From Atrichornis clamosus (taxonomy: Eukaryota > Chordata > Aves > Passeriformes > Menuridae), in NCBI GenBank assembly GCA_013400975.1, contig WBMZ01005374.1, positions 66,369 through 130,368 of the forward strand: a stretch of DNA of 64,000 nt, given 5' to 3'. This document shows positions 24,601 through 39,600 of the stretch, in pieces. The notes beneath the pieces were generated by a model. It searched no databases. It saw only the letters and a list, made by a program, of their open reading frames with translations, and was not told the DNA's origin. Numbering within the stretch: position 1 is the stretch's first letter; every line of letters begins with the position of its first letter. The position numbers and the translations under genes are program-made.

Positions 24601-27600
24601 GAAAAATGATATTTCAAGTTTTTAGGGGAAGGAAATAACAGAAACCCCACCATCTTAGTAGTAAGGCACCAGGCACTGCAGAACCATGTTCAGCAGGCAG
24701 CTGGGAGCTATGAGGACAAAAGGCAGTAAAAAAACACCACAGCCCCTTCTTTCAAACTTCTGGTAATTTTCCTTTCTTCCAATCTCCTCCACACCCATAC
24801 AATTTGCTCAGCACACAGGAGTTACTCTTTCTTACTAGGTAGGTCCCACAGACACTGTCAGAACTTTCTTCCTCTTGCCAATTATAGTCAAAGCCTGTCC
24901 CAAGACTGTTGTGTTTAATTTCACAATGCTCATCATGTTAAACAGCCTGCAGCACCATCCTTTATTCTGCCCCTTGTCCACCCCTGCCTTTTCTATTAAC
25001 TTTTTAGAAAAGCCTACTTTGGCCACACTTAGCATTGAGGATGCTACTCACAAAACCTGCTATATTCTGGCAGCTGACATGGAGAGCAGTAACTACTTCC
25101 TAACTGGACTTCCTCATAATAATCTGTATCTTTCATCCGGGTATTAGTGAAATACTTCATAGCCCAAACTAAACTTAGGAGTTCTTGTGTCCCCTCCTTC
25201 CAAATCACAGCTTACTGATCACAGCACTCAAGTGGAGTTTGACAACGTCCTCGAGCTAACACCACCTTCCTTCTATGCATGCACACAAGAGTCTTCTAAA
25301 CCTCACAGAGGATATGTTAGTACTGAAGTAGGAAAAGCCGTTTTCTAAAACCTCTGGATTAGATCTTTTCACCAAGGATCCAGGCATTTCCAAGTTATTA
25401 TTTCTAAAATACTTGCTCAGGACCTAGCACTGTCAAGACATGCATTTTCATTTTCTCATAGTCACCCAGCAACAAACATCAAAATAGGTTTTCAGTTCTT
25501 AATGTAATGTTGCAATTGTGCAAAGGCCATTTTATAGCTAAACACTATTATACTGTGTCAACTCCCACCAGACGTAAAAGTGATTTCCCAAGAAACAGAA
25601 AGAGGATTTAACGTCTGGAAAACTAGAGTGTTCCTCAAAAAGTAGATCCATTGCTCTTCTTGGTACCTTGCCTGAGGACAAAAAGAGTAAAAGTTTCCCA
25701 AGCATTGGGAAAAGTCACCTAGATGATGACACTGGATTTTTTTCTCCCCATTTTTCCTCCCAGTCAGTATGGTTTTCTCAAGAAGTAGGGTGGAGGTGTC
25801 TGCTTATATTAAATGCCATGCTCTACTTTCATAGCCCTCCCTCACGAGCATCAGAACTTAAAGTCATGAACACAAATCACAGCAACCTAGTTATTGTACA
25901 TCAAAGCTGTCACTGTCACTCATTCTCAGGGGAGAAGAGACAACCAGACAGTTGACATTTACGCTTTAGCTCACAGCATAAACAGAAACCAAATCACAGT
26001 ATGTCTTCTGCTGCTCTGGAAGGGCACTCATACCACATTATCCTGCAACAACCACACTGCCAGGCCTAGATTCCAACTGCACCTGTGTTTTCGTCTTAAG
26101 AGCTGTGCTTTTTGAGGTTATCTCTTCCTGGTCTTTTTAAAACCCTTTATCAGCAATGGAAGTCACCCCAGTGACTTCCACCCAGAACACACTCCAACAA
26201 GAGCTTCCGTGGTTATAGAGGCAGTTTGTGATCATATACCTTCTTATCCAGGGACACATACCTCTGCCTATTACACAAACTGCTTGCACTGAAAAGCAAA
26301 GAGATTCAAAGCTTAATTTTAACACAACCGGAGCAGTTTGAAAGTAAGAAGCAGTCATCATGTGGCAGGCAGAACACCACATGGGCTGTTATTATGTGTT
26401 CTGAAGACCACTGTTTGGAAACTTCTAAGCCCAATCTAGCACATTTACTGGCAAGAGATTTCCCATCTAGACTCTGCAAAAAACTGCCAGAAAAGCAGTT
26501 TTTCGATATGAGTTCATTCTCAGAGGAGGACATGTGGCTGCAGGTACAAAATTCAGACATTTCAAGTGACTTGCACTCTGCAGTAACAACAGTCAGAAAC
26601 AAGGTCCATGGCAATGGGAACTTAACATGGAAGTCCTCTTGAGCCACCACAGTCTGCTACACTGTACAGGGTCCCTGCCTAGAAGTGCAAAATGCCCGCA
26701 CAGACAGGGCTACACTGCAGCCCAGGGGATCCCCAGGGCTGCAGTGGCCCAGAGGAACACGAAGGATGGGTTTGCAATAGGTGCTCCTTGGGCAAGAATG
26801 AACAGCCACTTCTGTCCTATGGCATCTGTACTGACTCCAGTCAGGAGGCACGCTTATTGCATGGTTGAGCACCTGACAAGACTGACCCAACACGGCATGC
26901 TGCTTTCAAACACTCCCCCTGATGACTTGACAGAAAGGATCACTTAAACCACAAGAAAGTGTCTCACCCTTGCTGCATAAAACTGCTTTATTCAGCATAG
27001 TTATTTTCTAATAAATTGTGCTCTGGGGAACCCTCACACTGGGGTTCATGCTAATGCTGAAGACAATAGAAGAGATTGTTGATGCTGGGAAAATTGTGAA
27101 CACAGAAGCATCTTTTCAGGCAAAACTGCAACTGGGGAATTAAGCTTCCCTCCACAAGTATTCAGGGCCTGGCCAGGTTTGGTAACATGTCTGTTCTTGT
27201 CACAGAATTGAGCAAACTGGAAATACGAAGTTCTCTTTTACTGCTGGTAGTGCAGATAGTATTGTCTGGGGGTGCATACCCACCCAGAGGAAAAGGCATA
27301 TGGTACTACACTGCCTTCCTGAAACAACTCAAAACAGGCTGCCACAACTGCAAATTATTTAAGGAAATGGATTTGAGCCTTCTTCCAAATGCTCCCTCAG
27401 TCTGCTTACAGTCAAGCAGTCTTTGGAGAAAGCCAGCTTCAGTGTCTCTTCATAGATTTCCAAATGTTACTCAGTTGCTCTGTTACTCAGAGAAATCTCA
27501 TGTTACTCAGTTGTCATGGGAATTTTGCAGCTCTCCTTCTACAAATTTAAGCAGCAGATTACTAAATCCCTCTTTCAGACTGTTAAACACATGGGGCAGA

Positions 27601-30600
27601 ATTTTCAGCAGTGTTTGCATGACTTGAGACATCCTCTCCCAACCGATTACCAGTGGGACATGAGCACTTTGGAAAATTTCACTTGACGGTAAATGTACCT
27701 GACATCAGAGACATCCCACCAAGTATCTTCCTAATTTAAAGAAGATGCAATGCTATTTTTCTTTGCTATTTACTTGATTAGCTGCTGTATCACTTCATAA
27801 AGACCTGCTCAAGCTGATAAAAGAACAAACAATTTAGTGGAATCTAAACTATACCATCAAGAAGTGAGAAATTTCTGACACATGCTTTATTTATTGTACC
27901 AAGACCCTTTTCTGGCAGTCTGCCCCATCTCCTTTCTCCCTCTCATGCACTCTTGCTGCTTGTTACACAGAATCCCATTACTCCACACAGCCATTTCCTT
28001 TCCATATTTGTCTCTATGTTTTGCTGACAGGAACAAAAGAAAGAACAATTTTATTATTATAAGGATCTATTTGAAAATCAGTATCTCACTTGCTTCCCTG
28101 CATTTAGAATTGCATCATATTGCCCTGGTTTCTCCCCTCTCAATACATCAGAGGCATATTAATTCAGTTCTCAACATCTACTGACACAAAGCACTTGCAA
28201 TGAGGGATATAGCACTTAAGGTCTTACGTCTTCAATTATTTTTACTGAATTGCCACTTCTTTTAAAATTTGTAGTCTTGTTAGAAGTACATTTGAAAAAA
28301 GCCACAAGTTTGCTACTAGCTACTTCCAAGTAATTAAATTCATTAATCCAAACAGGGAGCAAGGGAAATAAAACTACTTTCTCCTTCATGCTTTTTCCCC
28401 TCCTCTTACTCCATAATAATTATAAATGCTCTTAACTCACTAAATATTATGAACAATGTTTATTCATTCTGGGTTTTGCTGTCCTTATCTTTCTTTTGCA
28501 AGCCTTAAAACAGTAATTGCCCTGAAACTGGAAGGAGTAAGAGGGTTCCCCCCACAGTAAGCCCCTCAGAAACCAGGCAGTTTGTTGCTTCCTGCATTCT
28601 TTAGTTCTTAGGTTTTTAGTTCACAGCATTTAGATTTACAGTTTCACTTTTTCTGCAATCTGCTTCCACCATGATACTGAATATTTCATTTCTATCATCA
28701 CTACCAGAAAAGGAGTTTTGAAAAGAGGATGCAGAAACTCACACATCCCAAAACCAGCTACACATAGATGCACAGGAGCTAAGTTGAATTGCGCGTTCAA
28801 AAGCCTGTACAACTAGAGCTGGTTGCACAGCAACTTGGTGACTAACTTCCCTAGGAGACAGCTGACAGATTTGCATAGCTGTGTCTGCTGGTGCATCTGC
28901 AGAAAGAGAAAAAAGAAGAGGACAAGACAGAGTGACTGCAGCTTTCAGTCCAGCACAGGGCACCCAGAAGCTCCCTCTGTGCAGGCTCAGTCGAACATCT
29001 AATGTTTAAGACACTCCATCCTTGTTGAAGTTTATAGACAGATGTGTGCTCTGCAGAAATAAGCAGATTACAACAGGCCTGGAGACTGGCAGAGCTAGAA
29101 ATACACTGAATAAGCACATACAACTTGTCAGCAGCCACCACACTTCTTGTGGAAGGCCTTCCACAGTTCCTGTTTACACACAGATAAGTTAAATGCCTCC
29201 TTTTCTCAGCACACTAAATACCGTGTACTGTGTTTGCAGAGGAAACTCCTTCTGCTCTTCCCGGATGCCCAGAGGGACAGTTTATCTACAGCTCAGGCCT
29301 GCCATCTCCCTCAGGAGGAGCTGCAGCCAGTCTCTGGCTGTTTGTCCTCGTGCAGGGGCCATGAGTCACTGGAGAAGGCCCCAGTCCCAGAAGCATCCAG
29401 AGCAAGGGACAGCCAGGACTCATCAGCACTGCTCTGCAGAGCCACTTGGTGAGCTGCGTCCTGTGTGAACACACAGGAGAAGTCCTTACGGGCACACACA
29501 AAGACTAAGGCCTGTGAACGTTTCAACCTACATATATAATAATGTCTCTTCAAAACACACCTTTTCCTTCCTATTCAACAGTACAATACACACAGTACTA
29601 GCAATGCTGCTCCAGACAAGGCTCCAAGCAACCACCAGCGTTTTCTGCTGCACACCCTCCAACTGTGCTCAGTCAAGCCAAGGGGCTTCTGTTTAGGACA
29701 CCATGGGTCAGCTAGTAATTTTAGGGCCCATACATGGTTGGAGAGGTTGCACAAAGTAGTCTTGCCTCTCTCTGGTAGGCGAAGAAGGCAATTCCCTTTG
29801 TTCTCTTTCCCAGGGACCAGTCAACCGATCTGCCTGGCCTGACCTATCATTTCTATAGCTAATAGAACAGGAGAGGAAATAGAAACCATGGGGATTTTCC
29901 ACCAGAGTTCAGCATATTTTGAGCCTTAATGCAAGTTTCCAGAAAAATTAACATCAGAAAGGGAAAGTGAACTTAGTGAAAAATGATCAACTGAATATTG
30001 ATCACAGGTGAGAGTAATGCAACCAAGTTGCAAGAGTCAGGAGTTAAGTTTCACAAAAGAGATTTTGTTGCCAAACAAGACCTTATAAAAATACAACGAT
30101 TTTCCCAAGGTACTGCCCTGAAATCCTGCGCCTGGGCACAGAAAGGATTTTTTGATACCACAAGAGAGACAGTGAATATGATGCATGTGCTACCCATTTC
30201 CTTTGGTTGAAATACACAAGACAAATGGGTATAATGTAACTTCTTCCTGTAAGCAGGACTTCAGGATAGTTCTCTAAGATACAGCTACGATCACAACACA
30301 GACCTTTCAACTTTTCCATCAGGAAATGCTCAGGCAGTCACTTCAAATCAGCAAGAAAGAATGCTATCAGAAAACAACTTCATATCTGCCAGCCCACATT
30401 TAGGCCAACAAACAACCAGCTGCCTCGCAACAACCCACTTTTAAGATGGCATGGACACCTTCATCAAACCTTCAGGATCCATCGGCAAAGAGGGGGAAAA
30501 ATTGACAAAGGTAACCAGAAAGCAGCTCTGCAAGTAACAGCCAAAATATCCTCCCCTCAGAGCCTGGGGGTTGTGGTAATCCCCTTTTTGAAATGCTAAT

Positions 30601-33600
30601 GTCATTACAACCACAGCACCGGAAGACAAGCATGAGGCCTGAGTGACAGAGCCTCTGCTTACACAGATGATTTAAACCGGGCCTTTTGTAACTCTCCTCC
30701 CCAAAGCTCCCTGCCCGGCATCATGCTTGACAGGAGCTGCAGCTGCCATCCGACCCTCTCAAGGAGCAGGGGTGCAAAGATCAAGCTGATGAATTCATGC
30801 GTGCGGGCCGGGGGCGCAGCCGCCATGCGCTGCAGCCTTGTGTTCTCCGAACACGCACCCAAGACAAAGATGGGCTCGGGGAAGACTAGAAACAAGACAA
30901 AGCAAAGGTCCCCAACTGCTCTCTTGCTATTGCTGAACAATTGCACAACAGTAAAAATCATTACAGCTGGTCATTAAACAGGGCACAACATGTATCGGGG
31001 CAGGAGAGCGTGGCTCAAAGAAACTAATCAACATACACATCTATCCTTACCGCCAGGGGAAACAGCTCAGCCCCAGGAAGAAATCCCTCCCATGGAGAAA
31101 GCTACTCGAAAGGGACAGAGGACAGTCAACGTCCCCGGCAAAAGCAACTGAAACTATTTGCTGTGATGAGGTTGGAGACCAGACCAGGCACCACAAGTTT
31201 CATCCTGCCATCACATGATATTTAACAACTGACAGATGGTTACCAGAGGGCTTTCTAGTTTTGTTTTCAATTCACTGTTCAGTTTTTGTTGTCTCTGATA
31301 TCATTCAGGAAAAACCAACTTCAAGCGATGATTCTGTTGTAAATACTACAGGATATACTGCAAAAGTGTTTCCTGCAACTTAGCATTTCCTACAATCTCC
31401 CAGAGAATCTCCCACTACATGAAAACAAGGAGACCATCACCACAATGCCTGAGAGGTAAACCATGCCAAGTTGCACACCAAGTGAAATACAGGTTAACTG
31501 GAAAAGCAAACTCCAGACTGAAACATATGCCATTCACAAACTGCTGCATTTACAGTAACTTCCACTTCACTAAGACACTGCGTAAAGCTACTCTAACACC
31601 ACAGTCAAAACCGGTCAAAGCAGGCGATTGTCCCGCTCTGCTCTGCACTGGCGCGGCCTCACCTCGAGTGCTGGGGGCAGTTTTGGGCACCACAATACAA
31701 ACAAGACATTAAGCTGTTAGAGAGCATCCAAAGGAGGGCCATGAGGATGGCAGAAGGGACCAGAGGGGAAGCTGTATGAGGAGTGGCTGAGGTCACTTGG
31801 TCTGTTCAGCCTGGAGGAGAGGAGATTGAGGGGAGACCTCACCGCAGTCTTCAGCATCCTCATGAGGGGAAGTAAGGGGGCAGCACCAAACTCTTGCCTC
31901 TGGTGACCAGTGATAGGACTTGAGAAAATGGCATGAAGCTGAGACAATGGAGGTTTAGGTTGGATATCAGGAAAAAGTTTTTAACCCAGAGGGTGGCTGG
32001 GCACTGGAACAGGCTCCCCAGGGAAGTGGTCACAGCACCAAGTCTGAGATAGATCAAGAAGTGTTTGGACAATGCTCTCAGGCACAGGGTGTGACGCTTG
32101 GGGTCTTGCACAGGGCCAGGAGCTGGACTCGATCCTGATGGATCCCTTCCAACTTAGCATATTCTATGACTCTATGAAATTATACATAAGAGCCCTTCAT
32201 CTCCCTCCTGCTTAGGTGTTTGAATTCTTACCTATAAAGGAGTACCTGCATTTAATGAGGAGGCCAGCCTCTATTGCCACAGAAAGAAGAAAAGTGACAG
32301 ACCACTCTGGAAAGAGAGATGCGTTTGATTTCATTTGTGCACAGTGCGCACTGATAAGCAGCTTTGAAATACTGGGTTCAGTGGAAGTGTTTTTAAAATA
32401 AAACCACAAAAGCTCTGATTCTGCAGGCACACTCCCTTGGCGCTACTAACTAACCAAAGTCAGGAGAAAAATTTCCTCCATCTGAAGCAACTAATTAAGT
32501 CAAGAGTTCAGCGGATAGAAACAGACTTAATGATAAGATGCTTCCCTGCTGTCAGAGGATGTAGAACAGACATTAATTTTCATCCTCTCAAATCCCTTCA
32601 TGGCAGCCAATGCAGCCAAGCGTGAAATACTCCTGACCTGCCTCAGACAAGTGGCCAGAGGTATGCAGTAAAATAGTTGGGAATTGCTCACCTTGACTGT
32701 AGTCAGAGAATGAATCTCTTCACAACACCCCAAATTAGCAGCTTATACCAATCCCTCTTCATTTTACTAACAGCAAGAATCAAGGATGCTAGAAGCAGCC
32801 CTACCTCTGTACCAGATGACAGGCTGCAGTGTCCCTTTTCCCCCTTGCAGTCATACCACTGCCTACCCAGGACTCAGCTCGTACATAGGATCAGCTCATG
32901 ACCAGAGAGACCTGCTTAAAGTGGGACCAAACATGATCAACACAATACTTACAGGAAAAATATACAAAAAAAAGAAAAGAAACAGTTCTCTGAAAAGGTG
33001 CTCCAGCCCTGAGAAGTCTCCACAGCTGGAGGCACATGCCAAGAGGCAGTCAGTTCTCCAGGATGCTAAGAGGAGGCAGAACTTCTCACAGGAGCTAACC
33101 TCTTTCAGCACTGCCCCCACACTGCACTTACAGCGTGTTTGCCCACCAGAGGCATGGCCTTACTTACACCAGCAGACAGCGATCTGGCCACCACTGCACA
33201 CATCTCCTCTCCCACACAGCACAAGTGTGCTAACAGGGCCTGACTGCCAGCCTTGTGATCTATTTCTATTTGTTTCACTACCACTTCAGTGACAAAACTG
33301 AATGAGAATCCTGTACCAAGAGACAGTTCAGCTCTCCCAGCACCATATATCTCCCCGCAACTGTTCCAAAAGCAGAGTCTAGCTCACTAAACGCTATGGA
33401 GGAAACCGTCACCATCAAATCACGAACTGTCAACTTGAAAAAAGCATTTAAATATTTGAGAAGTAAATGCAAATAAAGAGATTCAAAGTCAGAAGGCTCA
33501 AAGGTCAACCCTGCTTTGGGCTAATGGCAATAACATTTGCAGCAAGACTAGCTTGCTGGCAAGGGCAAAGAAGTGGGGGACTAAAACAATAAAATTGCAA

Positions 33601-36600
33601 AAACAAACTTGCCACTTTCATGTGTTTCACTAAGACTTGCACTTAAAGGCAAACATTGCAGCTTGTGACTATGTTCAGATTTTTCAGCTTACATATGACA
33701 AATGAATAATTTTCTCTTTGGAGAGAAAAGTGACAGTTGAACCTAAACATGCAAATGATAAAGCTTTTACCTTTTCTTAGTATCTTATAACCTAAATCAA
33801 TTACACCACAGAAAGTGTTTACAGTGAAACCTGAAAGTTGTTCTCCAGGAGCATTCAAGTGTTACTTTTGCTAGGGAAAGCAAAAACAGTGACAGAAGGG
33901 AAGTACTAGCTTTAGGATAATACAGAGCATTACAAATACGTTACACACTTGGCCTGTGCAAAAGAGATGTGCTGCAGCACAACACATGGCTCAGCACAAC
34001 TCTTACAGTACGGGTCCTTTTCAAGCAGCACATCAGCAGGCCTAAAACCTGAATTCCTGGAGACAGGTTACATAGCAGGGGTATCCCCAGGGCTCTGAGT
34101 TTCAAAGATCGTTGCTCTGAATTACAAGTGGAATGGGCCCAAGGAAACTGCTAAAAATTCACATTTCTCTCCTTCCAGACAGAGATCAATAGCTGTGAGT
34201 TTTTTATGACACACCAAAAGCACATTCCTAAAGGCCTCTGCAGCATCAGAAGTCCCTTACCGACTCTAATATAATTTAATTCTACACATACAGCAACATA
34301 CAGACCCCACCTGGAAAGCATCACCATCAGCAAGGAGCGTTGACAAGTTTCCAGGTTAGGCTTCTTTAATAGGTTTATCTTCATTATAAAAACACTTCCT
34401 CTAGAGCAGGTGAAGTGGCCAAACAAATGCAGGATAGGGGGAAGAGCAAAGTAGTTTTTAACCACAAAAGTGTGTGGAGGGCACACCCACTTTGTAACCC
34501 TTAAATTCATAAACTCTGTCAGTGTCTCATGAGTCAGTCCTGTTGCCTACAGAAAAGCCTCAAAACCTTGATGTTGTAGAGGCATCCTCCTGCATTAAGA
34601 CACTCTTACCTAACCCTTAAAAAATAAACACACATATATATTTCAACTAGAGTCCTGCCTCCCAAGACGATACTATTCTCAACCATTCTAATCTGCTTGC
34701 ATAACTAAAACACTATCTTCTTTTAGGATTTGCACTACTTAACCACCAAGCCACTAATTGGTTTTTTAAACTACTAGGATCTTTTTCACAACTCCACCTC
34801 TGGAAACATTCACCCTCCTGTTTTCCTGCAGTCCTGTCCCCCTCCTCTCCTTCCTAGAATCTTACTCTCCCCACTGATGCTCATTCACCTTCAATCTATT
34901 CTACTACCTTCCTACAAACCTCCATTTGCGTCTAGTCCTTTTCTATGCCTGCAGAGTCTCTAGATAGATCCATTTCCTTCAAAATACTCTAGTTCTATGT
35001 AAACCAGAAAAACTTCACCTGTTGTCTCATCAGCTGACACCTATGCTGAAAAAGAAGCAGAAGAAAATTTGTCTAAACAAAATTGGTAAGAGCACAAAAG
35101 AGTTTTATTCTCTTTCTGGGCAGTTTTATGAGTGCCTAAGGATACGTCTGACATAAAATTCTTTATACACCACACTGGTTGTCTTCTCAGGACATAGAAA
35201 ATGTTCTTTCTAGCCAGAAATGCTGCAGCAGCCTTTAACCTTCTAGTTATGACTCTGCATGTGTCAAAGCTTACCATGTTTCTTCCCTGTCTGTGGGCTG
35301 AAAACTCAAGACAACACCCACCAGAGGTGCTTATCTCACTCTACAGCAAGGCAACATTTTTCAAATAAAACATAGTTTTCCCCTTACTGACAAAGTAAAA
35401 GATGTATCTCAAAAGCAGCAGCAATGTCTGTTTCTGCTCTCAAACCAGAAAGATTTTCCCAATTGAATTAAGATGACTGGCTAGACCTAAAGTGCTGAGC
35501 CCACAGGATTTCAAAATGCTCTTTTGTTACCCTAGTGTTCAATTATTTGGCTTCTTCTCCCACTGAAATGCTTCTTACTATGCCAGGTGGATAAACACAC
35601 TTCTACTTGCATTCACAGCGTCAGACCTATAGAGAAGGAACACAGGAGGCACCTGCATCCAGCACCAGCCATGCCAAAGTACACAAGCAATGAGGGAGCA
35701 TCCCCACAACCTCTTGAGATTAGGCAGTCTTCTCAGCACAGGATCCAGAAGTTCCACTCCCTGTTCCATAATAAAAAGATCTCTCTACTAGGCTGGGCCA
35801 AAGGATCATTGTCTTCTTCAACAGTTTAGCAACAAGTCCCACACAGCCCAATCCACCTAGCACATCCTGTAACTCATCTAAGCAGACCCTTACCTAAGGG
35901 GTTACTTCAAATCCCTTCAACATCTGGAAGCAGTCCTTCAAGTCCAATGCAACACTTCGCAGAAGCAGAGCTTTGGGAATTCCTGTTTGCAGAGGAAGAT
36001 GAATGCTCCCCAGAGGCTTCAGTTCATTAAAAGGACAACGTGTTTTTAAAAGCAGATCAGCACATGCAGATAAGCAGGCATAACCTCTTGTAACAATGCC
36101 ATAATCCTGTCAATGGGTTCCAATTACCCTCACAAAGGTACACACATTTTTGAGCTTGCTGTTCAAGTGTCTTTAGTATCCCATGTTCACTCCTGACTAT
36201 CAGCAGCTTGTTACCAGCAGTGTTTTAGCAATCCTCATCTAGACACAGATTGCCAGGTTTAGCAGAGCCTTGACAGATTCAGCCACAAAAGCTGAAGACT
36301 CCACAATCTACAGTTTCCCACCTTGCTCTACCACTTGTTTCTTTCTTCCTTCCTTATCACCCATGTCAGCAAGCTGAGGTCATTCCACAGCTTTACACAC
36401 CACACACCAGCTATTCCAGCAGTATTTGCAGTAACAGCCCAGGCTGAAGTTTGCCACAGTTCCACAGCAAATTTACTTCTTGCTCTACCATCCCCACTGC
36501 AGAATCACTCTCAGCTGGCAGCATAAACAGGAGGTGGTAACTGCTTGTGGTACTTCAGTGAAACATAAGGACTGGAGAAGCAATGGCAGACATGGGTTGC

Positions 36601-39600
36601 ACAGATGAGAAACATTCCACGTATCCTAAAAACACAGTGCCTCAGCTGCAATGGTAACCAGTGCAGGATTCCAAAGGGACAGAAGCAGGAAAGGAATTGG
36701 CACAAGTTGATAATGAGCAAAACTTTCGTCTATCCCACTGTCAGGACTTTTCCTGTGATGCTAGGGAAAAACTCAAACTCTTCCCAAATAATTGACTCAA
36801 GCAAATAAAGAGGAAGGACCAAGTGATGATAGAAAGCTGCATAAGATGACAGAGAAAACTGTATCTTCAATTAAGCGGGCAGCAGTCCTCAAGGATCACC
36901 AGGATGGTGATGAGTTAGAACCTGGACTGTAGTTCACAACCAGTTTCTCCTGAAGAACAAACGACATTCAGCACCCCTCCCACTTTCCTCTACAATGAAA
37001 CTCCTACCGGTTTCCACCTTTCGCACTCTAACCCAAGAAGCTACAGTGAATTGTAGCAGACAACTCTTGAGGTTTTTCCTAAAACAGCTTATTTTCCTGC
37101 TAGCAACCATGGCCAAGAATTGAAAGCCCCTTAAATATTATGAGCGTGTGATACCACTCTTCTTGCCAGGAATAATCCTCAGGCATTGGATAAAAATAGA
37201 GGATTCAGAGGATTCCATTAGCACTTCTCTTAACCTCCACTTTCTGAAGACCAGAATTTGGTAGGTGGTAAAATTCCTCTCCCACACCTTTAAATTCTGC
37301 TTCATTAATCCATTTGTCTCAGATTTTGTTCCTGTGTCCTTTTTTTCTTTTTGGAGGAGGGGGAAAGTTCAGACTAAACAGATCACCTCTGAGTTTAACA
37401 AAAAATTACAGAAAATTTTATATATTTGGAAGAGATAAAGAAGCCAAATATGCTTCCCAACTCCTTCCAAAGTTGCATATATCCATAACATGCACACTGG
37501 AAAGACTTTAAGCCTTTTCTGAGCACATGAAATGAAAAGCAGGAGTATCCAATGGAATATATCAAGAATAATGCTGAGATTTTCACTTTTCTTGATCAAA
37601 GGAAACAAAAGATTTTCTTGCTTCAGCCTGTCTTCCTTGTCGTCTCAATACTCTGTCAGCATCTCAAAACTCTCACAACCAGCATCTCTCTGCACTTAAT
37701 GAAATATTTATTCTGATTTGTTGTTTTCTTGAGTCATTTGAAGATAAATGCTGTAGAAGGCACAAGGATCCCTTCAAGCACAGTGAAACATATGAAGCTG
37801 ATCTCCCTGTCTCAAATGAAGGGCAGCCATCTTTCCCAAATAAAAGGGCCAGAAATTAAAATGGGGCACAGAGATGAATCTCAGCCTATCCAGTGCAACA
37901 AAAAGTATAATGGGAATCCTAGCTCACACCCACTTATATTAACCAGCAAAATATCACACTCATTTCTCACAGTACACCAGTGTATATAAGTTTACTCACA
38001 TGCAGATCCTTTGGATTTGCTTGGCCAACCTAGGACAGACAAAAGGAAAATTCAGGATTATTATTATTATGCTATCATGGTTTAAGCCAACAGTTAGCTA
38101 AACATCACAAAGCTTTAATTCATTCTCCAACCACTGGAACTTGTTAAAATTAAACAAGTTATGTGGCTTCTTGAGATCCCTGTTACTTCCTTCAAGGCAT
38201 TTACTTAAATAACTCTGCCTGGATCAGTGTGTGTAGCTGTGTGAATATTATTATTATTACTTGAATAGTCTAATTCTGAGCCCATCTGGATCTGCTTCCT
38301 AGTTACTTTTGCAGCCTGGCCATTATTCAGCAGCTCCTCACCATGCTCTTCCATACCACTCTGCTCTTATTAAGCTCTCCAAAACGACTGCAAAGAAGAA
38401 TTGCACCTGAAAATGCTCCTCCTTCTCTCCCTGAAGAACACCCCACTGCTTTGGGTTGACCCTGTAATTTCTTCAAACCCACACTTATATGAAGCATACA
38501 GGTTAGAATCAAGATCATCTCTTCATGTATGACACCTGCCACATTTCTATCTGGCCATCCAATGCTACAGTGTCCTTGTTTTCATGACCACTGAATTCAT
38601 CCCTAGCTGTACGAACGCCTTCCTTTCAGCTGCATAACCAAAGGAAAACTCTGCTTTGCACAGATTCCCAAAGAATAGGAACAAGTCTGAATCTGCTCCA
38701 TGAGTGGAGTGTGCTCTAACAAGCTGTTCTGTGCAATGCAAACAAATACCAGCAGTATCCAAGAGCCTCTGTGCAGAATAACCTTGGCACCAAAAAGACC
38801 TTAGAACAGCAAGCAGCAGATTGGCTGCATTTGCGTCAGAGACAACACACAGGAATGAAGTCTTTTCAGTTTATTCAAGCTCAATTTATCACTTCAATGG
38901 CAATCCTAAAAATTAAAGAGCTAACTTTATAGCGTTTCACACATGCAGTCAACAAAAATCAGACTGTGCCTAAATCTAAATGGACTTAGATTCACCGAGC
39001 CTACATTACTATTAATTTTTAAAGGTTAATACTTAAGCTGTCTCCTTTATGGGTATTGATATTTGCTTAATTCAGGATGTTTAATACTTTTACCAACACA
39101 TTTACTTGCATTTCCCACGACCAGGTGATGCTATTATCAATAATGAAAGGCCTAACCTCTGTTTTGATAGGTTTCTGACAGAGCTGGTCATGAATCCAAG
39201 AGAGATTACACCATTTGGGACATAAATCATAGGAAGCTTTCAGAGTATTTTACAGACTACGTGTTAAAATTTAATAAACAACTTAATCTGATCCACTGTC
39301 ATTCTTCCAAAAATAGCCTGACCAGGTAGGACCATGAATGAGATATAAACACAAGGGCTTTGAGAGCTTGGGAATAACCTTAAAGGACAGAGATGGGAGG
39401 GAGAGGGGCGGGGAAATTAGAAAAATCACAGCAACAAAGAAAGAATGGAGAAGCATTATCTGTAGAAATCCAGACAAAAAGGTTGCCATTGCTCCTCTCC
39501 AATACTTCAAAAATTCCCCATCTCTATCTACTAAGCATCCCAGCTCTTAGCCACATTCCAGATGAACCCTCAAAGAAAACACAAGAGACAGATGAAGAAC

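Noticed and set aside
27471..27527. Three copies of GTTACTCAG
   Set aside because: Short word at irregular spacing; no array structure.
32786..33292. 168-codon plus-strand open frame
   Set aside because: No recognisable domain, no start or splice support, and its composition follows a local stop-poor stretch; probably chance.
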